Shown here: positions 36,597 to 45,259 of the stretch, piece by piece
Layout: each line of letters begins with the position of its first letter
Position numbering within the stretch: position 1 is the first letter of the stretch
Assembly (NCBI GenBank): GCA_001661515.1
Contig: LUVW01000004.1
Span: 722,514-786,513, forward strand
Length of the DNA stretch: 64,000 bases
Direction of reading: 5' to 3'
DNA from: Capniomyces stellatus
Lineage: Eukaryota; Kickxellomycota; Harpellomycetes; Harpellales; Legeriomycetaceae
Notes under the pieces: model-generated
The model's input: only the letters and a program-made list of their open reading frames with translations
Databases searched by the model: none
Told to the model about the DNA's origin: nothing
Program-made: the position numbers and the translations under genes

Positions 36597-38936
36597 ATGC
36601 AATCGACAACAGGAAAGTTTGGATCAGTGAAACCAGAGTATAGTCAGGGGTACTATCTGAAGGAGGAGGAGGAGGTATGGGAGGACGATGGAGATGATGC
36701 AAATGATGAGACGTTTGGAGTGGAGAATGTTGAGATTGAGGGAGATTTTGATTTTTTTGGGAATACAATTGAGCAGCTAAAGCAACAAAAGCTGATTGAG
36801 CGGGACGGTAAAGGAATAGGAATGAATCAAGGGCAGTTTGGTGGAGTAGGGGGATTCAGGGGGAGTATGAGCAACAACATGAATAGTAATATGAATATGA
36901 GCAATATGAATATGAACAACAACATGAACATGAATAACATGAATATGAACAACAATATGAACAATATGAACATGAACAGTATGAATATGAACAACATTAA
37001 CAACAACATGAATATGAACAATATGAACATGAACAATATGAACATGAACAATATGAACATGAACAATATGAACATGAACAATATGAACATGGGCATGAAC
37101 ATCAACAGCAATACGAATAGTGGTATGAATGGAGGAGGAGGAGTAGGGATGGGAATGGGAATGGGAATGGGATTTGGAGCAGGGAATATGGAAAGGGAAA
37201 CGATAGCAAGTTTGTTTAGTAAAGGGGAGAGAGAGAGGGGGGGTAGTGTGGGAGGTAGTATGGGGGGTAAAGCGTTGACGTTGGAGGAACTTGAGGCAGA
37301 GATGATGGCGGGGAGTAGAAGGAGACAGATAATGGAAGAGAAGGAGCAGCGAAAGAATGAGAGAAGGGAGAAGAGATGGATTAGGAAGAGAGAGCAAGAG
37401 AGGTTTAATGGGGTGATGACGCAAAACGACAAGGATTATGTGTTAAGGATGCAGATATCTCAGTTGGTGGTGGAGGATTCATTGTCAGAAAGTTTTTACA
37501 GCCACATGTACAAGGTAGTGAGATACCAAACGAATAGTGGGGAGGGTAAAGGGGGTAAAGGACAGGGACTGGGGATGGGGATGGGGATGGGGCAGGTGAA
37601 TTCGCAGTTTGAGAATGCAGACATGAGTAGGATGCATCAGCAAATAATAAGAATGGTGAACGAGGCAAAGAGGAGGCGACCAAAGGCAACACAGGTGACG
37701 TTGGAGGGGACGTTGGGGAAAATAACGATAAAGTCGAGTAGAAACCCAAAACAGGCGATTCAAGTAAAGAAAACAGCAACAGGAGAAACAAAGGTAAAAG
37801 TAGCAGGAGAAGAAGAGGAGGAAAAAGACCTAGTGCAAGAGGGTACAGACCTAGTGCAGGATGAAAAAGAAAAAGAAAAAGAAAAAGAAAAAGAAAAAGA
37901 AAAAGAAAAAGTAAAAGAAAAAGTAAAAGTAAAAGTAAAAAATAGTGACAAGGATATGCATCTTGGAAGCAACAAGACACCAGAGGCAGACAAGAGACGG
38001 ACACTGCAGATGGTTGAAGACATATACACACAGATTCTGGGGATGGAACAGCTGGTGAGGGAACAGCCAATGGCAGATGCAGACAACGTGGCCGCGTCAA
38101 AGTGGCTGCGCAAGTACACACAGGCAAAGGACATTGTGTGGCAGAAACTGGACCTGGACCACCCAGTATCGTCGCAGTTCCCGCACCCGTACGTGCGAGT
38201 GCTGAGTGTGGCAAAGGGAAAGCGGATTGTGCCGCGTATAGCACACCACCTGGGACCAGACCAGACTTTGGCAATGATCACTACGCTGATAGCCAACTTT
38301 GAGAGTCTGGATATCTGTAAGCTCGGGTCCAGCCTGGGCAGTTCTGGAATTTCTGACCGGAAAGACCCGCAGTCTGACCCCACTGCCCTGTTCCTGACCA
38401 ATGTGATGCCGCCCGTCATGGTTTACCTGTCCGACGCTCCTCTCAACATCGTCAATGGACTTCTGGCTCTGCTGCTCGACCGGAACAGCATTGGCTGGAT
38501 CTCAAAGACTAAACCCGGTCTTGTTCTTCTCACTCTATTGCTCAGCCGTTCTGAGGCCCTGAAATCTCAGCCCACAAACTCCGTCCTCAACATCTCCAAA
38601 AGCATCGATCTCTACAACCACATGTTCCTCTCCCTCAAAAATTACCTCCCCGCTCTTCTCCCCCAACCCTACCCTTACTCTGTTCCCCCACACCTCGTCT
38701 CCCTAGATCTCGCCTGTGAAGACACTTTTATCTGGCAGTTCTTTGCCAGTATTGCCGTTGCTGCCAACGTTGAACAGCAGCATTTCCTCGTTGCTCTTGC
38801 TAGAGACATTATTCTTGACAGAGTCAGCTGTGCAAAAGCTACTCGCGTTGACCCTGTTGTTTCCGCTATCATCACTAGTAACGTCAATTTGTTTTTAAAC
38901 GCTCTGGGCCTTGACGCCTCTCAAGTCTCTTTTTAA
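36597..38936 (+). CDS. PAT1: Pat1, mRNA-decapping activator
   Basis: A 779-residue protein from the first ATG. FFGNTIEQLKQQ (about residue 53) matches the N-terminal FFG-type motif of Pat1. Residues about 90-171 are an extraordinary Met/Asn run, followed by Gly/Met repeats. From about residue 276 the conserved Pat1 region begins with YVLRMQISQLVVEDSLSESFY, then GTLGKITIKSSRNPKQAIQV, a KEKEKEKE linker, and the long C-terminal helical repeat domain (RRTLQMVEDIYTQILGMEQ to the end). Pat1 bridges Dhh1, the Lsm1-7 ring and Dcp2 in P-bodies to promote decapping. On the sense strand the 5' two thirds is almost free of C, while the last third is C/T-rich. Its 3' end faces MED10 100 bp away. Confidence 0.93.
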   Translation: MQSTTGKFGSVKPEYSQGYYLKEEEEVWEDDGDDANDETFGVENVEIEGDFDFFGNTIEQLKQQKLIERDGKGIGMNQGQFGGVGGFRGSMSNNMNSNMNMSNMNMNNNMNMNNMNMNNNMNNMNMNSMNMNNINNNMNMNNMNMNNMNMNNMNMNNMNMNNMNMGMNINSNTNSGMNGGGGVGMGMGMGMGFGAGNMERETIASLFSKGERERGGSVGGSMGGKALTLEELEAEMMAGSRRRQIMEEKEQRKNERREKRWIRKREQERFNGVMTQNDKDYVLRMQISQLVVEDSLSESFYSHMYKVVRYQTNSGEGKGGKGQGLGMGMGMGQVNSQFENADMSRMHQQIIRMVNEAKRRRPKATQVTLEGTLGKITIKSSRNPKQAIQVKKTATGETKVKVAGEEEEEKDLVQEGTDLVQDEKEKEKEKEKEKEKEKVKEKVKVKVKNSDKDMHLGSNKTPEADKRRTLQMVEDIYTQILGMEQLVREQPMADADNVAASKWLRKYTQAKDIVWQKLDLDHPVSSQFPHPYVRVLSVAKGKRIVPRIAHHLGPDQTLAMITTLIANFESLDICKLGSSLGSSGISDRKDPQSDPTALFLTNVMPPVMVYLSDAPLNIVNGLLALLLDRNSIGWISKTKPGLVLLTLLLSRSEALKSQPTNSVLNISKSIDLYNHMFLSLKNYLPALLPQPYPYSVPPHLVSLDLACEDTFIWQFFASIAVAANVEQQHFLVALARDIILDRVSCAKATRVDPVVSAIITSNVNLFLNALGLDASQVSF
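36868..37110 (+). repeat. Met/Asn coding repeat (NMN)n in PAT1
   Basis: Tandem aacatgaacaatatg units encode about 80 residues of almost only Met and Asn. Asn/Gln-rich prion-like segments promote P-body assembly in yeast decapping proteins. The heavy use of Met is unusual. Confidence 0.85.
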
Positions 38937-39036
38937 CTTTTTATTATCTTTTATTATCTTTTATTTTCATTTACAATTTCATTTATACTATTTATACTAT
39001 TTAATTTAATTAATTTTAATTCTAATTTTAAACTTT

Positions 39037-39632
39037 CTATTCCTCTTCAACCATCAGCCTCTTCAAGTCCTCTTCAAACTTTTTCACTGCCTTCATTTTT
39101 CCATTTGTAAATTGATTCTCACTTGCTGTTCTTTCAACAAAATCCTTTGTGAACACGTCTGGGTTAATGTTTTCCTCTACACAACTATTTACAGTTCAAT
39201 ACAGTTCTTTTCAGTTCAATTCTTTTCATTTCTCTCTCTCTCTCCTTCTCTCCCCTCCACTACCCTACTTACTTTAATACTTGCACCGGAATATCTTGCT
39301 TCAGGTCTTGCTTCATCTCGTGTACTTCTTGATAATTCTTTACCAGCTTATCCCTATTCATTTACATTTCACTTTATTATTTCCCTCCTTCCCCTTCTTC
39401 TCCCTTTTCTACTTTCCATTTCTCTATTTCCCATTTATACTCCATATACTGTATACTATTTCTTTACTAACACTCGCTCATGCAACATTATCTCGCTTTC
39501 CGGCTGGTAATCGTAAACCGTCACTCCAATCTCCAACAACGTCTCAAGCGTCTCCAACAACTTTTTTTCCATCCTTACCAACTCTTCCTTTTGTCTCCTC
39601 TCTCCACCATGATCTTTTTTCCCTTCTTCCAT
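39037..39632 (-). CDS. MED10: Mediator subunit 10 (Med10/Nut2), 3 exons
   Basis: On the minus strand the predicted exons are 39632-39472, 39353-39273 and 39184-39037, giving 129 residues (human Med10 has 135). The introns are GTTAGT...TAG (118 nt) and GTAAGT...TAG (88 nt), and the phases agree. The protein shows the full Med10 signature: LETLLEIGVTVYDYQPES, a helix with DKLVKNYQEVHEMK, IPVQVLNCVEENINPDVFTK and DFVERTASENQFTNGKMKAV. Med10 belongs to the Mediator middle module and contacts RNA polymerase II. Each exon is too short to be noticed as a long open frame. Both introns are strikingly purine-rich on the sense strand, and intron 1 contains almost no C, which is unusual for an intron. 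Confidence 0.92.
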
Positions 39633-39785
39633 TTATCCCACTACTAGCTTTTTCCTTTTTTTTTCCTTTTGTGTTTACTTTTTATTATCCAATACTCTAA
39701 ACTAAACCTACTTTGGTTAAACTTGCATTCATTTTATTCTCTTATTCACCGAAATCCAACCCTCATTATTTTCATCCAAACAATT

Positions 39786-39941
39786 ATGAAATATTTAAAT
39801 TCTTATTATTCTGCAATTTTTTTCTTTCTTTTTTTCTATTTTAATTTGAAATTTGGCGAACCAAACGCTTTAAACCCACCACATCAATACCAACAACAAC
39901 TACCAGACCTAAAGTATACTTCAAAACCCCTCCCCAATTGA
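39786..39941 (+). CDS. possible small secreted peptide (51 residues)
   Basis: The frame starts with a Lys and a strongly hydrophobic, Phe-rich segment (IFFFLFFYF) and continues with a Pro/Gln/Asn-rich tail. It could be a signal-peptide-bearing small peptide, but the Phe-rich core arises easily from T-rich DNA, and another frame overlaps on the minus strand. Low confidence. Confidence 0.25.
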   Translation: MKYLNSYYSAIFFFLFFYFNLKFGEPNALNPPHQYQQQLPDLKYTSKPLPN

Positions 39942-40282
39942 TCATATTCTAGCTGCTGAATATTTCTGTTTTGCTTGATATAGCCATTTAACAAGTAATA
40001 TTCAACTCCACTGCTAAACCGCCTTAACTCTGGCTTCAAATTCGACCAGTTGATACTACGACCACTTAAAATCGCTATGGTGCGTGATATCTTTGGGTTG
40101 CGTGTGCCAGGACAAAGTGTTCCCGAATATACTTCCCTAACTGCTGCAATTTGGAAATAATGGAGGCATGGTCTTGTTCTACAATAAAAAAACAAACCAA
40201 TCGCGTTTCTTTTTGGCTATGAAGCCAGTTTCGTTACTAACTTCAAAAAAAAAGCCCAATGTTGCAGGCATTGATATGAGCT

Positions 40283-40318
40283 CCCCCCCCCCCCCCCCCA
40301 NNNCCCCCCCCCCCCCCC
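40283..40318. other. assembly gap flanked by C-runs
   Basis: A run of about 17 C, then A and NNN, then about 15 C. In an AT-rich genome such long C-runs at a gap mark a G/C homopolymer that sequencing failed to cross. The true length is unknown. Confidence 0.9.
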
Positions 40319-41220
40319 TCCAACAACGAAACCTGTCCCATCTTGAATACCTCTTCAGTTGACAATATATAGTTGGTTCCAAATGATTAATACTTTACCC
40401 ATGCCCAGAAAAGGAAATGGGTATAGTATCACTAGGAAAACCAAATTTACACTTCGACTTGTTCTCTTTAGACCGAAATACAACTTTTGAATATGTTTAA
40501 GGGGGGTATCCTTTGAATATCGTTTGCCTATACAAGCAAGCCAGCTTCCCAACTACAAAGAGCAAAAAAAAAAAAAGAATTGGCATCAAGGAATTATTAG
40601 ATATTTCGCTATTTAGGTTAGCTACTTTTCGTTATAAACTGACTTATTGACTTATAATAACTTTTTAAAATCTTCTGTATTATTGTTGACATTTACCAAT
40701 ACTATCATCAGATATGACATATTTAATTTACTTTTGTAATCAGTTACGCTCTACATTTGGTTGATATCAGCTCAAAATCGTAATGAAATCACAACAGCAC
40801 CTTAGCCATTATCTAATAAGATATCTATATTTAGCAGATCTAAATATGTACAGATTGGACTTTGTATTAGTAAATTTTTACAAAAATCTGTAATCTTAAA
40901 GGGCATTTATGACAAATTCTGCTACTCTTACTATTTTTAGCCAACAACCTCGATCCACTTGGGTAGCTTAGCTGGCTTAGTCATATTTTAATTTACAAAA
41001 TCGTCCCTTTTATTATCTTTAGTCAAAAATATTGCCATATTGGTTCAGTTAAGGATCTTTTTTGATACTTTTTAGTTAATATATTAAACGCAGTTTGCCA
41101 ACTATAAAGTACAGTTGACAAAATATTTCAATTTAATTGTAATTGTGCTATAAAGTAAAAATAAATTGCAAAAAGGACACGCACAATTCGTTACGATGTA
41201 ACTGCTAAAGTAATTGAACT

Positions 41221-41389
41221 ATTTATAGACAGGTCAAGATGGTCTAAAAGCAAATTTTTTTTGTGATTTTAATAAGAAAGTCAAGTTGACTAACTTGAAG
41301 TTCATATAAAAACTGTGTAAGCTTAAAAAGGTAGTTGTACTTTCAGCTGTTTTGGAAGCTGTTTCATATGACCCAGATTTCTATATAAA
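41221..41389 (+). promoter_or_regulatory. promoter of crystallin-like secreted gene 1
   Basis: TATATAAA at 41382-41389 lies about 100 bp before the ATG. An upstream element, atttatagacaggtcaagat (41221-41240, continuing ggtctaaa), recurs upstream of the paralog at 42912. The leader just before the ATG (ttcacttagcacacatctg) is also shared. The two promoters are therefore duplicated with the genes and probably co-regulated. Confidence 0.65.
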
Positions 41390-41489
41390 CATCAACGTTT
41401 TGGCTTGTTTTTAAAAAAATCACAAACACAAACACCATCACATCTTCAAGCATCAATTCACTTAGCACACATCTGCTTTATTCATCAAA

Positions 41490-42134
41490 ATGCTGAAATT
41501 CGTTCTAGGAGCTATTGCCGTGCTATCACTTGCCACTGCGCAAGTACCAGAGTCAGGGAAAGCCCAAGGGTACAACAAGCCCAACCACCCGGTTAACAAC
41601 GGGTATAATTCCAACGACATGATTAAGCCAATCAAACCAACCAATGGGGGAAAGGTAACTGTAACCGTCACCAAACCTGCCAAGACTAAGACTGTCACTA
41701 AGGAACGTGTTAGCACCGTCACTGAGAACGCCATTGTTACCAATGCTGTATATAACACCATCACCGAGAAGATCACCATCACTAAGCCTCCAACTACTGT
41801 TACCAAAGCCGCAGAAACCACAACTGTCACTTCAACTGTTGAACATGGCTCCCAGTTCAACTGTGGAAACCTCAAAGCCGACTTCTTCAGCGACCTTTAC
41901 TACAAGCAACTGATTACTACCCACTACATGGAGCCAAACAAGTGCTACAGCTTCAGCAAAGCACTTTCAGCCAACTACGCCGACCGCACACCCGGAGCAG
42001 GAATCATCAAGGTCTGTGAATTTGCTGACTGTACTGGAAGATGCTACGAGTCAAGCCGCGATGTCAAGTGGGAACCAGATTCATTCATCTATGACTACGA
42101 TCACTCCATCGAATCTGCCATGTGGTTGATTTAG
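41490..42134 (+). CDS. secreted protein with crystallin-like C-terminal domain, copy 1
   Basis: A 214-residue protein with a signal peptide at about 1-18 (LKFVLGAIAVLSLATA). Residues about 45-120 are Thr/Val/Lys-rich (TVTVTKPAKTKTVTK), a likely O-glycosylated beta-prone stalk. Residues about 125-214 form a compact domain with five Cys and the motifs FNCGNLKADFF, CYSFSKAL and KVCEFADCTGRCYESSRDV, ending SIESAMWLI. The order hydrophobic-E-x-x-x-C-x-GRCYESS-x-D followed by a terminal SxxxxxW strand resembles one Greek-key motif of beta/gamma-crystallin-like domains. This resemblance is by eye only. A tandem paralog follows at 43190. Expected location is the cell wall or secreted. Confidence 0.8.
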   Translation: MLKFVLGAIAVLSLATAQVPESGKAQGYNKPNHPVNNGYNSNDMIKPIKPTNGGKVTVTVTKPAKTKTVTKERVSTVTENAIVTNAVYNTITEKITITKPPTTVTKAAETTTVTSTVEHGSQFNCGNLKADFFSDLYYKQLITTHYMEPNKCYSFSKALSANYADRTPGAGIIKVCEFADCTGRCYESSRDVKWEPDSFIYDYDHSIESAMWLI

Positions 42135-43189
42135 AGTCGAAACTTTATTTAGACTCGTTTTATTGTAAACTAGTACTTTTTTCAAAACCAATAAAAATAA
42201 AAAGTATCAACATTTTCTTTCCCTTCCCATTTCTCGGTCATTGATAAATTGTTCTAAAAATCCATGATGTAGTCATTTTTCCAGAACCAATACCACTTGT
42301 AAACCGGAGTTTAGGACTTTTAACCAACTTTTTCTTGCCCATTAATGTGGTATTTTTAATTATTTGTGCACGAATCTCAATCAAGCTGGCATTTCTTCAC
42401 TCTAAACCTCTGACTTCAATAATAAAAAAGTTACAGACTTTAACTAATCAAGCTGCAAGTAATGAGTAAGTTTTGAATCTCCAAAAAAAAAAAAAAACTA
42501 AATCACCCGTTTATAATTAGTTACTTTAAAGGTGTACAAAGAGTCATTTTGCTAAATAAATAATCAGAATAACTGTGTAAACTTTTTAATTTTCTAAAAC
42601 AAAGTCTGCTATTTTTGCGATATTTGGTCACTAACCCCGACTCTCGTGTCAAATGAGCTCAGCTAAAATATCCCCATTTTCAGTGAATGAATTTGGCACT
42701 TCATTACTATAAATCAAAAAATTGTCTCATTAACCCCCATGTACAATTTTATTTGACCCTTTTTAATTAACAAACTTAACACAGTTCATCGCCTAAACTA
42801 CAGTACAGTTAATGTACCATTTGTAATCTAACCGTAGTTGCGTTGATTGGTAAAATAAGTCTCGCAAACACTCGAAATCAGTTGCATTGTAATTGATTTA
42901 ATATCTGAGTTATTTATAGACTGATCAAGATAATCTAAATTAAAAAAATGTCTTTTGTTTCAATAATTTTTTTTAAAAAAATAGGCCAACTGTCCTCAAG
43001 CTCAATCAGCTATTGGATGTATACAAATAAAGTAAATAGCCAAATTCTCAGTTGATTTGGAAGCAGGCCATAAAGTCTAAAATTTTATATAAACACAAGT
43101 GCTTTGGCCCATTTTTAAAAACCACAACATCACCACATCACATCTTCAAGCATCAGTTCACTTAGCACACATCTGTTTTATTTATTAAA
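42135..43189. other. intergenic between tandem paralogs
   Basis: No gene seen. It holds the 3' flank of copy 1 and the duplicated promoter of copy 2, including the shared element at 42912-42940. Confidence 0.65.
42912..43093 (+). promoter_or_regulatory. promoter of crystallin-like secreted gene 2
   Basis: TATATAAA at 43086-43093 lies about 100 bp before the ATG at 43190. The upstream element atttatagactgatcaagat (42912-42931) matches the one at 41221 at nearly the same distance from the start codon (278 versus 269 bp). Confidence 0.65.
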
Positions 43190-44185
43190 ATGCTAAAGTT
43201 CGTTCTAGGAGCTGTATCCTTGCTATCACTTGCCGCTGCACAAGTAACAGAATCAAAAGTTGAATTCAGATTCAACGAGGTTAACTACAACCAAGTAAGT
43301 CCCACAAGATACGGCAGATACCTTCATGGCAGCAATAACAGACCTTACATGAATAGAAACAAGGTTACAGTAACCATCACCAAATCTGCCAGGACTAGGA
43401 CCCTCGTCACGAGTCGTATTAGTACAGTCACGAAAAGCTTCACCACCACCAATGGCCTGGTAACAGTTACCAATGATAACTTCAGCACCTTGACACAAAA
43501 TGTCACTCTCACTAATAGCGTAACTATCACCAATGACATCTTTAACACTATTACACAGAATAATACCATCACCCAAGCCCCAACTACCATTACCCAAGCC
43601 CCAGTTACTATTACACAGAATAATACCATTACCCAGCCCCCAACTACCATTACACAGAATAATACCATTACCCAACCTCCAGTCACTATTACACAGAATA
43701 ACACCATTACCCAACCCCCAGTCACTATTACACCAGCCCCTGTTACCGTTACACCAGCCCCCATTACCGTTACGCCAGCCCCAGTAACTACAACGATTAT
43801 ACCAGCCCCAATAACTACAACATTTACACCAGCCCCAATAACTACAACATTTACACCAGCCCCGGTAACTACAACAGTTACATCAACTGTTGACCAGGGC
43901 TCCCAATTCAATTGTGGAAAACTCAAAGCTGAGTTCTTCAGCGCAATTGATTTTGTAGGTCCGATTGTCACCAATTACATGGATCCAAACACATGCTACA
44001 GTTTCAGCAAAGCACTTTCAGCAATCTACGCTGACCGTGCCACTGGAGCAGGAATCATCAGGGTTTGTGAATTTGCAAACTGTACTGGAAGATGTTACGA
44101 TTCAGGTCGTGATGTCAAGTCGTTCCCAGATTCCTTCTTAAATGATTATGGACACTCTATCGAGTCTGCCATGTGGCTGATCTAG
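43190..44185 (+). CDS. secreted protein with crystallin-like C-terminal domain, copy 2
   Basis: A 331-residue tandem paralog of the gene at 41490. Signal peptide (LKFVLGAVSLLSLAAA) and C-terminal domain are conserved, including all five Cys: FNCGKLKAEFF, CYSFSKALSA, RVCEFANCTGRCYDS and SIESAMWLI at the end. The stalk is much longer, with TITQNN and TITQ(P/A)P repeats followed by PAPVTVT and PAPITTTFT repeats, and contains several N-x-T sites. The main difference between the two copies is stalk length, as in fungal adhesins where repeat expansion tunes reach. The function is unknown; a surface protein is inferred. Confidence 0.82.
   Translation: MLKFVLGAVSLLSLAAAQVTESKVEFRFNEVNYNQVSPTRYGRYLHGSNNRPYMNRNKVTVTITKSARTRTLVTSRISTVTKSFTTTNGLVTVTNDNFSTLTQNVTLTNSVTITNDIFNTITQNNTITQAPTTITQAPVTITQNNTITQPPTTITQNNTITQPPVTITQNNTITQPPVTITPAPVTVTPAPITVTPAPVTTTIIPAPITTTFTPAPITTTFTPAPVTTTVTSTVDQGSQFNCGKLKAEFFSAIDFVGPIVTNYMDPNTCYSFSKALSAIYADRATGAGIIRVCEFANCTGRCYDSGRDVKSFPDSFLNDYGHSIESAMWLI
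43550..43875 (+). repeat. Thr/Ile/Pro stalk repeats
   Basis: Tandem 15-45-bp units encode TITQNNTITQPP variants, then PAPVTVT and PAPITTTFT variants, inside copy 2. Units near the 3' side are almost identical at the DNA level. Confidence 0.85.
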
Positions 44186-44626
44186 GTTTATAGCTTTTAT
44201 TTCAGCATACATATTATTTTAAATAAACATAGAAAGTTACCAAATAAATTACAAATTCAACAAATCAAGCTTTAAATAATGCATCAATTATCCATCACTC
44301 TAAAAACTTTGACCCATCTATACAATCATCCCACCAACTTAACATTCGCAGATAACCCTCAAGTCGTTTATTGATACTAATTAATACCGCTAGGTATATT
44401 GTAAATTTTAGCGTATTTTTATTTAGTCTAAAACCATACAAAAAGATACTATGTTTTAAACAATGTCTATAAAAATAATAGCTGGTGTTAAATGGTATAG
44501 ATAGATTAAACTTTCAACGTTGTAAGTAACTGATATAGCACCCATTCGATCATCACTTTTGACTTCACCCCTTGCCAAGAACTTGTCATCGTCAAACTCT
44601 TTGATTAATTTATCCACATCGTCGTT
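44186..44626. other. convergent intergenic, open frame beyond a stop
   Basis: Downstream of the minus-strand gene ending at 44627 the same frame stays open for about 50 codons after its TAA and encodes an acidic peptide that looks genuinely coding near its start (DVDKLIKEFDDDKFLARGE). See findings. Nothing else is seen. Confidence 0.5.
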
Positions 44627-45259
44627 TTAGTTGGTTTTACCACTTCCAATTGTTTTGGTTGGAGCGGCTGCTCTAGTTGAAGCTTGTTTTATTAATACTG
44701 GAACTATATCATAGATTTCACTACTGGTGCCTCCAAAAGTTGTAGTCGTGCCCACATCAATAGTCTTAGTTGTGACTCCAACAGTAGTCTTAGTTGTGAC
44801 TCCAACAGTAGTCTTNNNNNNNNNNNNNNNNNNNNNNNNNNNNNNNNNNNNNNNNNNNNNNNNNNNNNNNNNNNTTCCACCACTTCCATACTTTCCACCA
44901 CTTCCATACTTTCCACCACTTCCATAACTTCCTCCAAGCTTTCCGCCTAGTAGACCCCCCACTTTACCGCCACTTCCCAGCTTTCCGCCTAAAATCTTTC
45001 TGTCTTTTGACTTTTCACCTCTTTTCAAAAACCCGTTTTGTTTTTTCAGTTCAAAAAGATTGTTGGTGTTAGCTTGACTATCAACGATGAGCGATGGGTT
45101 AGCAAAGTCTTTGTTAGCCAGGTTTGCGCCGTGCTGTTTGGCTTGACCGATTTCCTGAGTTTCACTGTGGTCATTTAGATTTCCTCTTAAAACAGAGGCA
45201 TCTGTGCTTTGTGCTGCTAGAAATAGGTACAGCTGAAAAAAAGTGCTAGTGAGCTTCAT
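44627..45259 (-). CDS. secreted Gly-rich repeat protein interrupted by an assembly gap
   Basis: A minus-strand protein of about 210 residues if the gap length is right. The signal peptide is at about 1-21 (KLTSTFFQLYLFLAAQSTDA). A propeptide-like stretch follows, then Gly-rich repeats (GGKLGG, YGSGGK), a gap of 59 N at 44816-44874, TTKTTVGV repeats and a Ser/Thr-rich end. The gap lies in the repeat zone, so both repeat number and frame across it are uncertain. A minus-strand TATAAATA at 45405-45412 is 146 bp upstream of the ATG. The last codons before the TAA are followed by more coding-like sequence, so the 3' end may be wrong. No function assigned. Confidence 0.65.
   Translation of the reverse strand: MKLTSTFFQLYLFLAAQSTDASVLRGNLNDHSETQEIGQAKQHGANLANKDFANPSLIVDSQANTNNLFELKKQNGFLKRGEKSKDRKILGGKLGSGGKVGGLLGGKLGGSYGSGGKYGSGGKYGSGGXXXXXXXXXXXXXXXXXXXXKTTVGVTTKTTVGVTTKTIDVGTTTTFGGTSSEIYDIVPVLIKQASTRAAAPTKTIGSGKTN
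44816..44874. other. assembly gap (59 N)
   Basis: Unknown bases inside the repeat region of the secreted Gly-rich gene. Confidence 0.98.

Larger units (their letters stand above)
39633..41489. other. intergenic with assembly gap and C-runs
   Basis: It contains T-rich sequence, two weak open frames (39786-39941 plus and 39884-40195 minus) and an assembly gap (NNN at 40301-40303) between two long C-runs. The minus frame (PELRRFSSGVEYYLLNG) looks more protein-like than average and may be a decayed element or a gene broken at the gap; I could not identify it. The rest is AT-rich promoter sequence of the gene at 41490. Confidence 0.5.

Noticed and set aside
39884..40195. 103-codon minus-strand frame near the C-run gap
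   Set aside because: It looks slightly protein-like and could be a decayed transposon or broken gene, but I could not match any family motif and it has no clear start.
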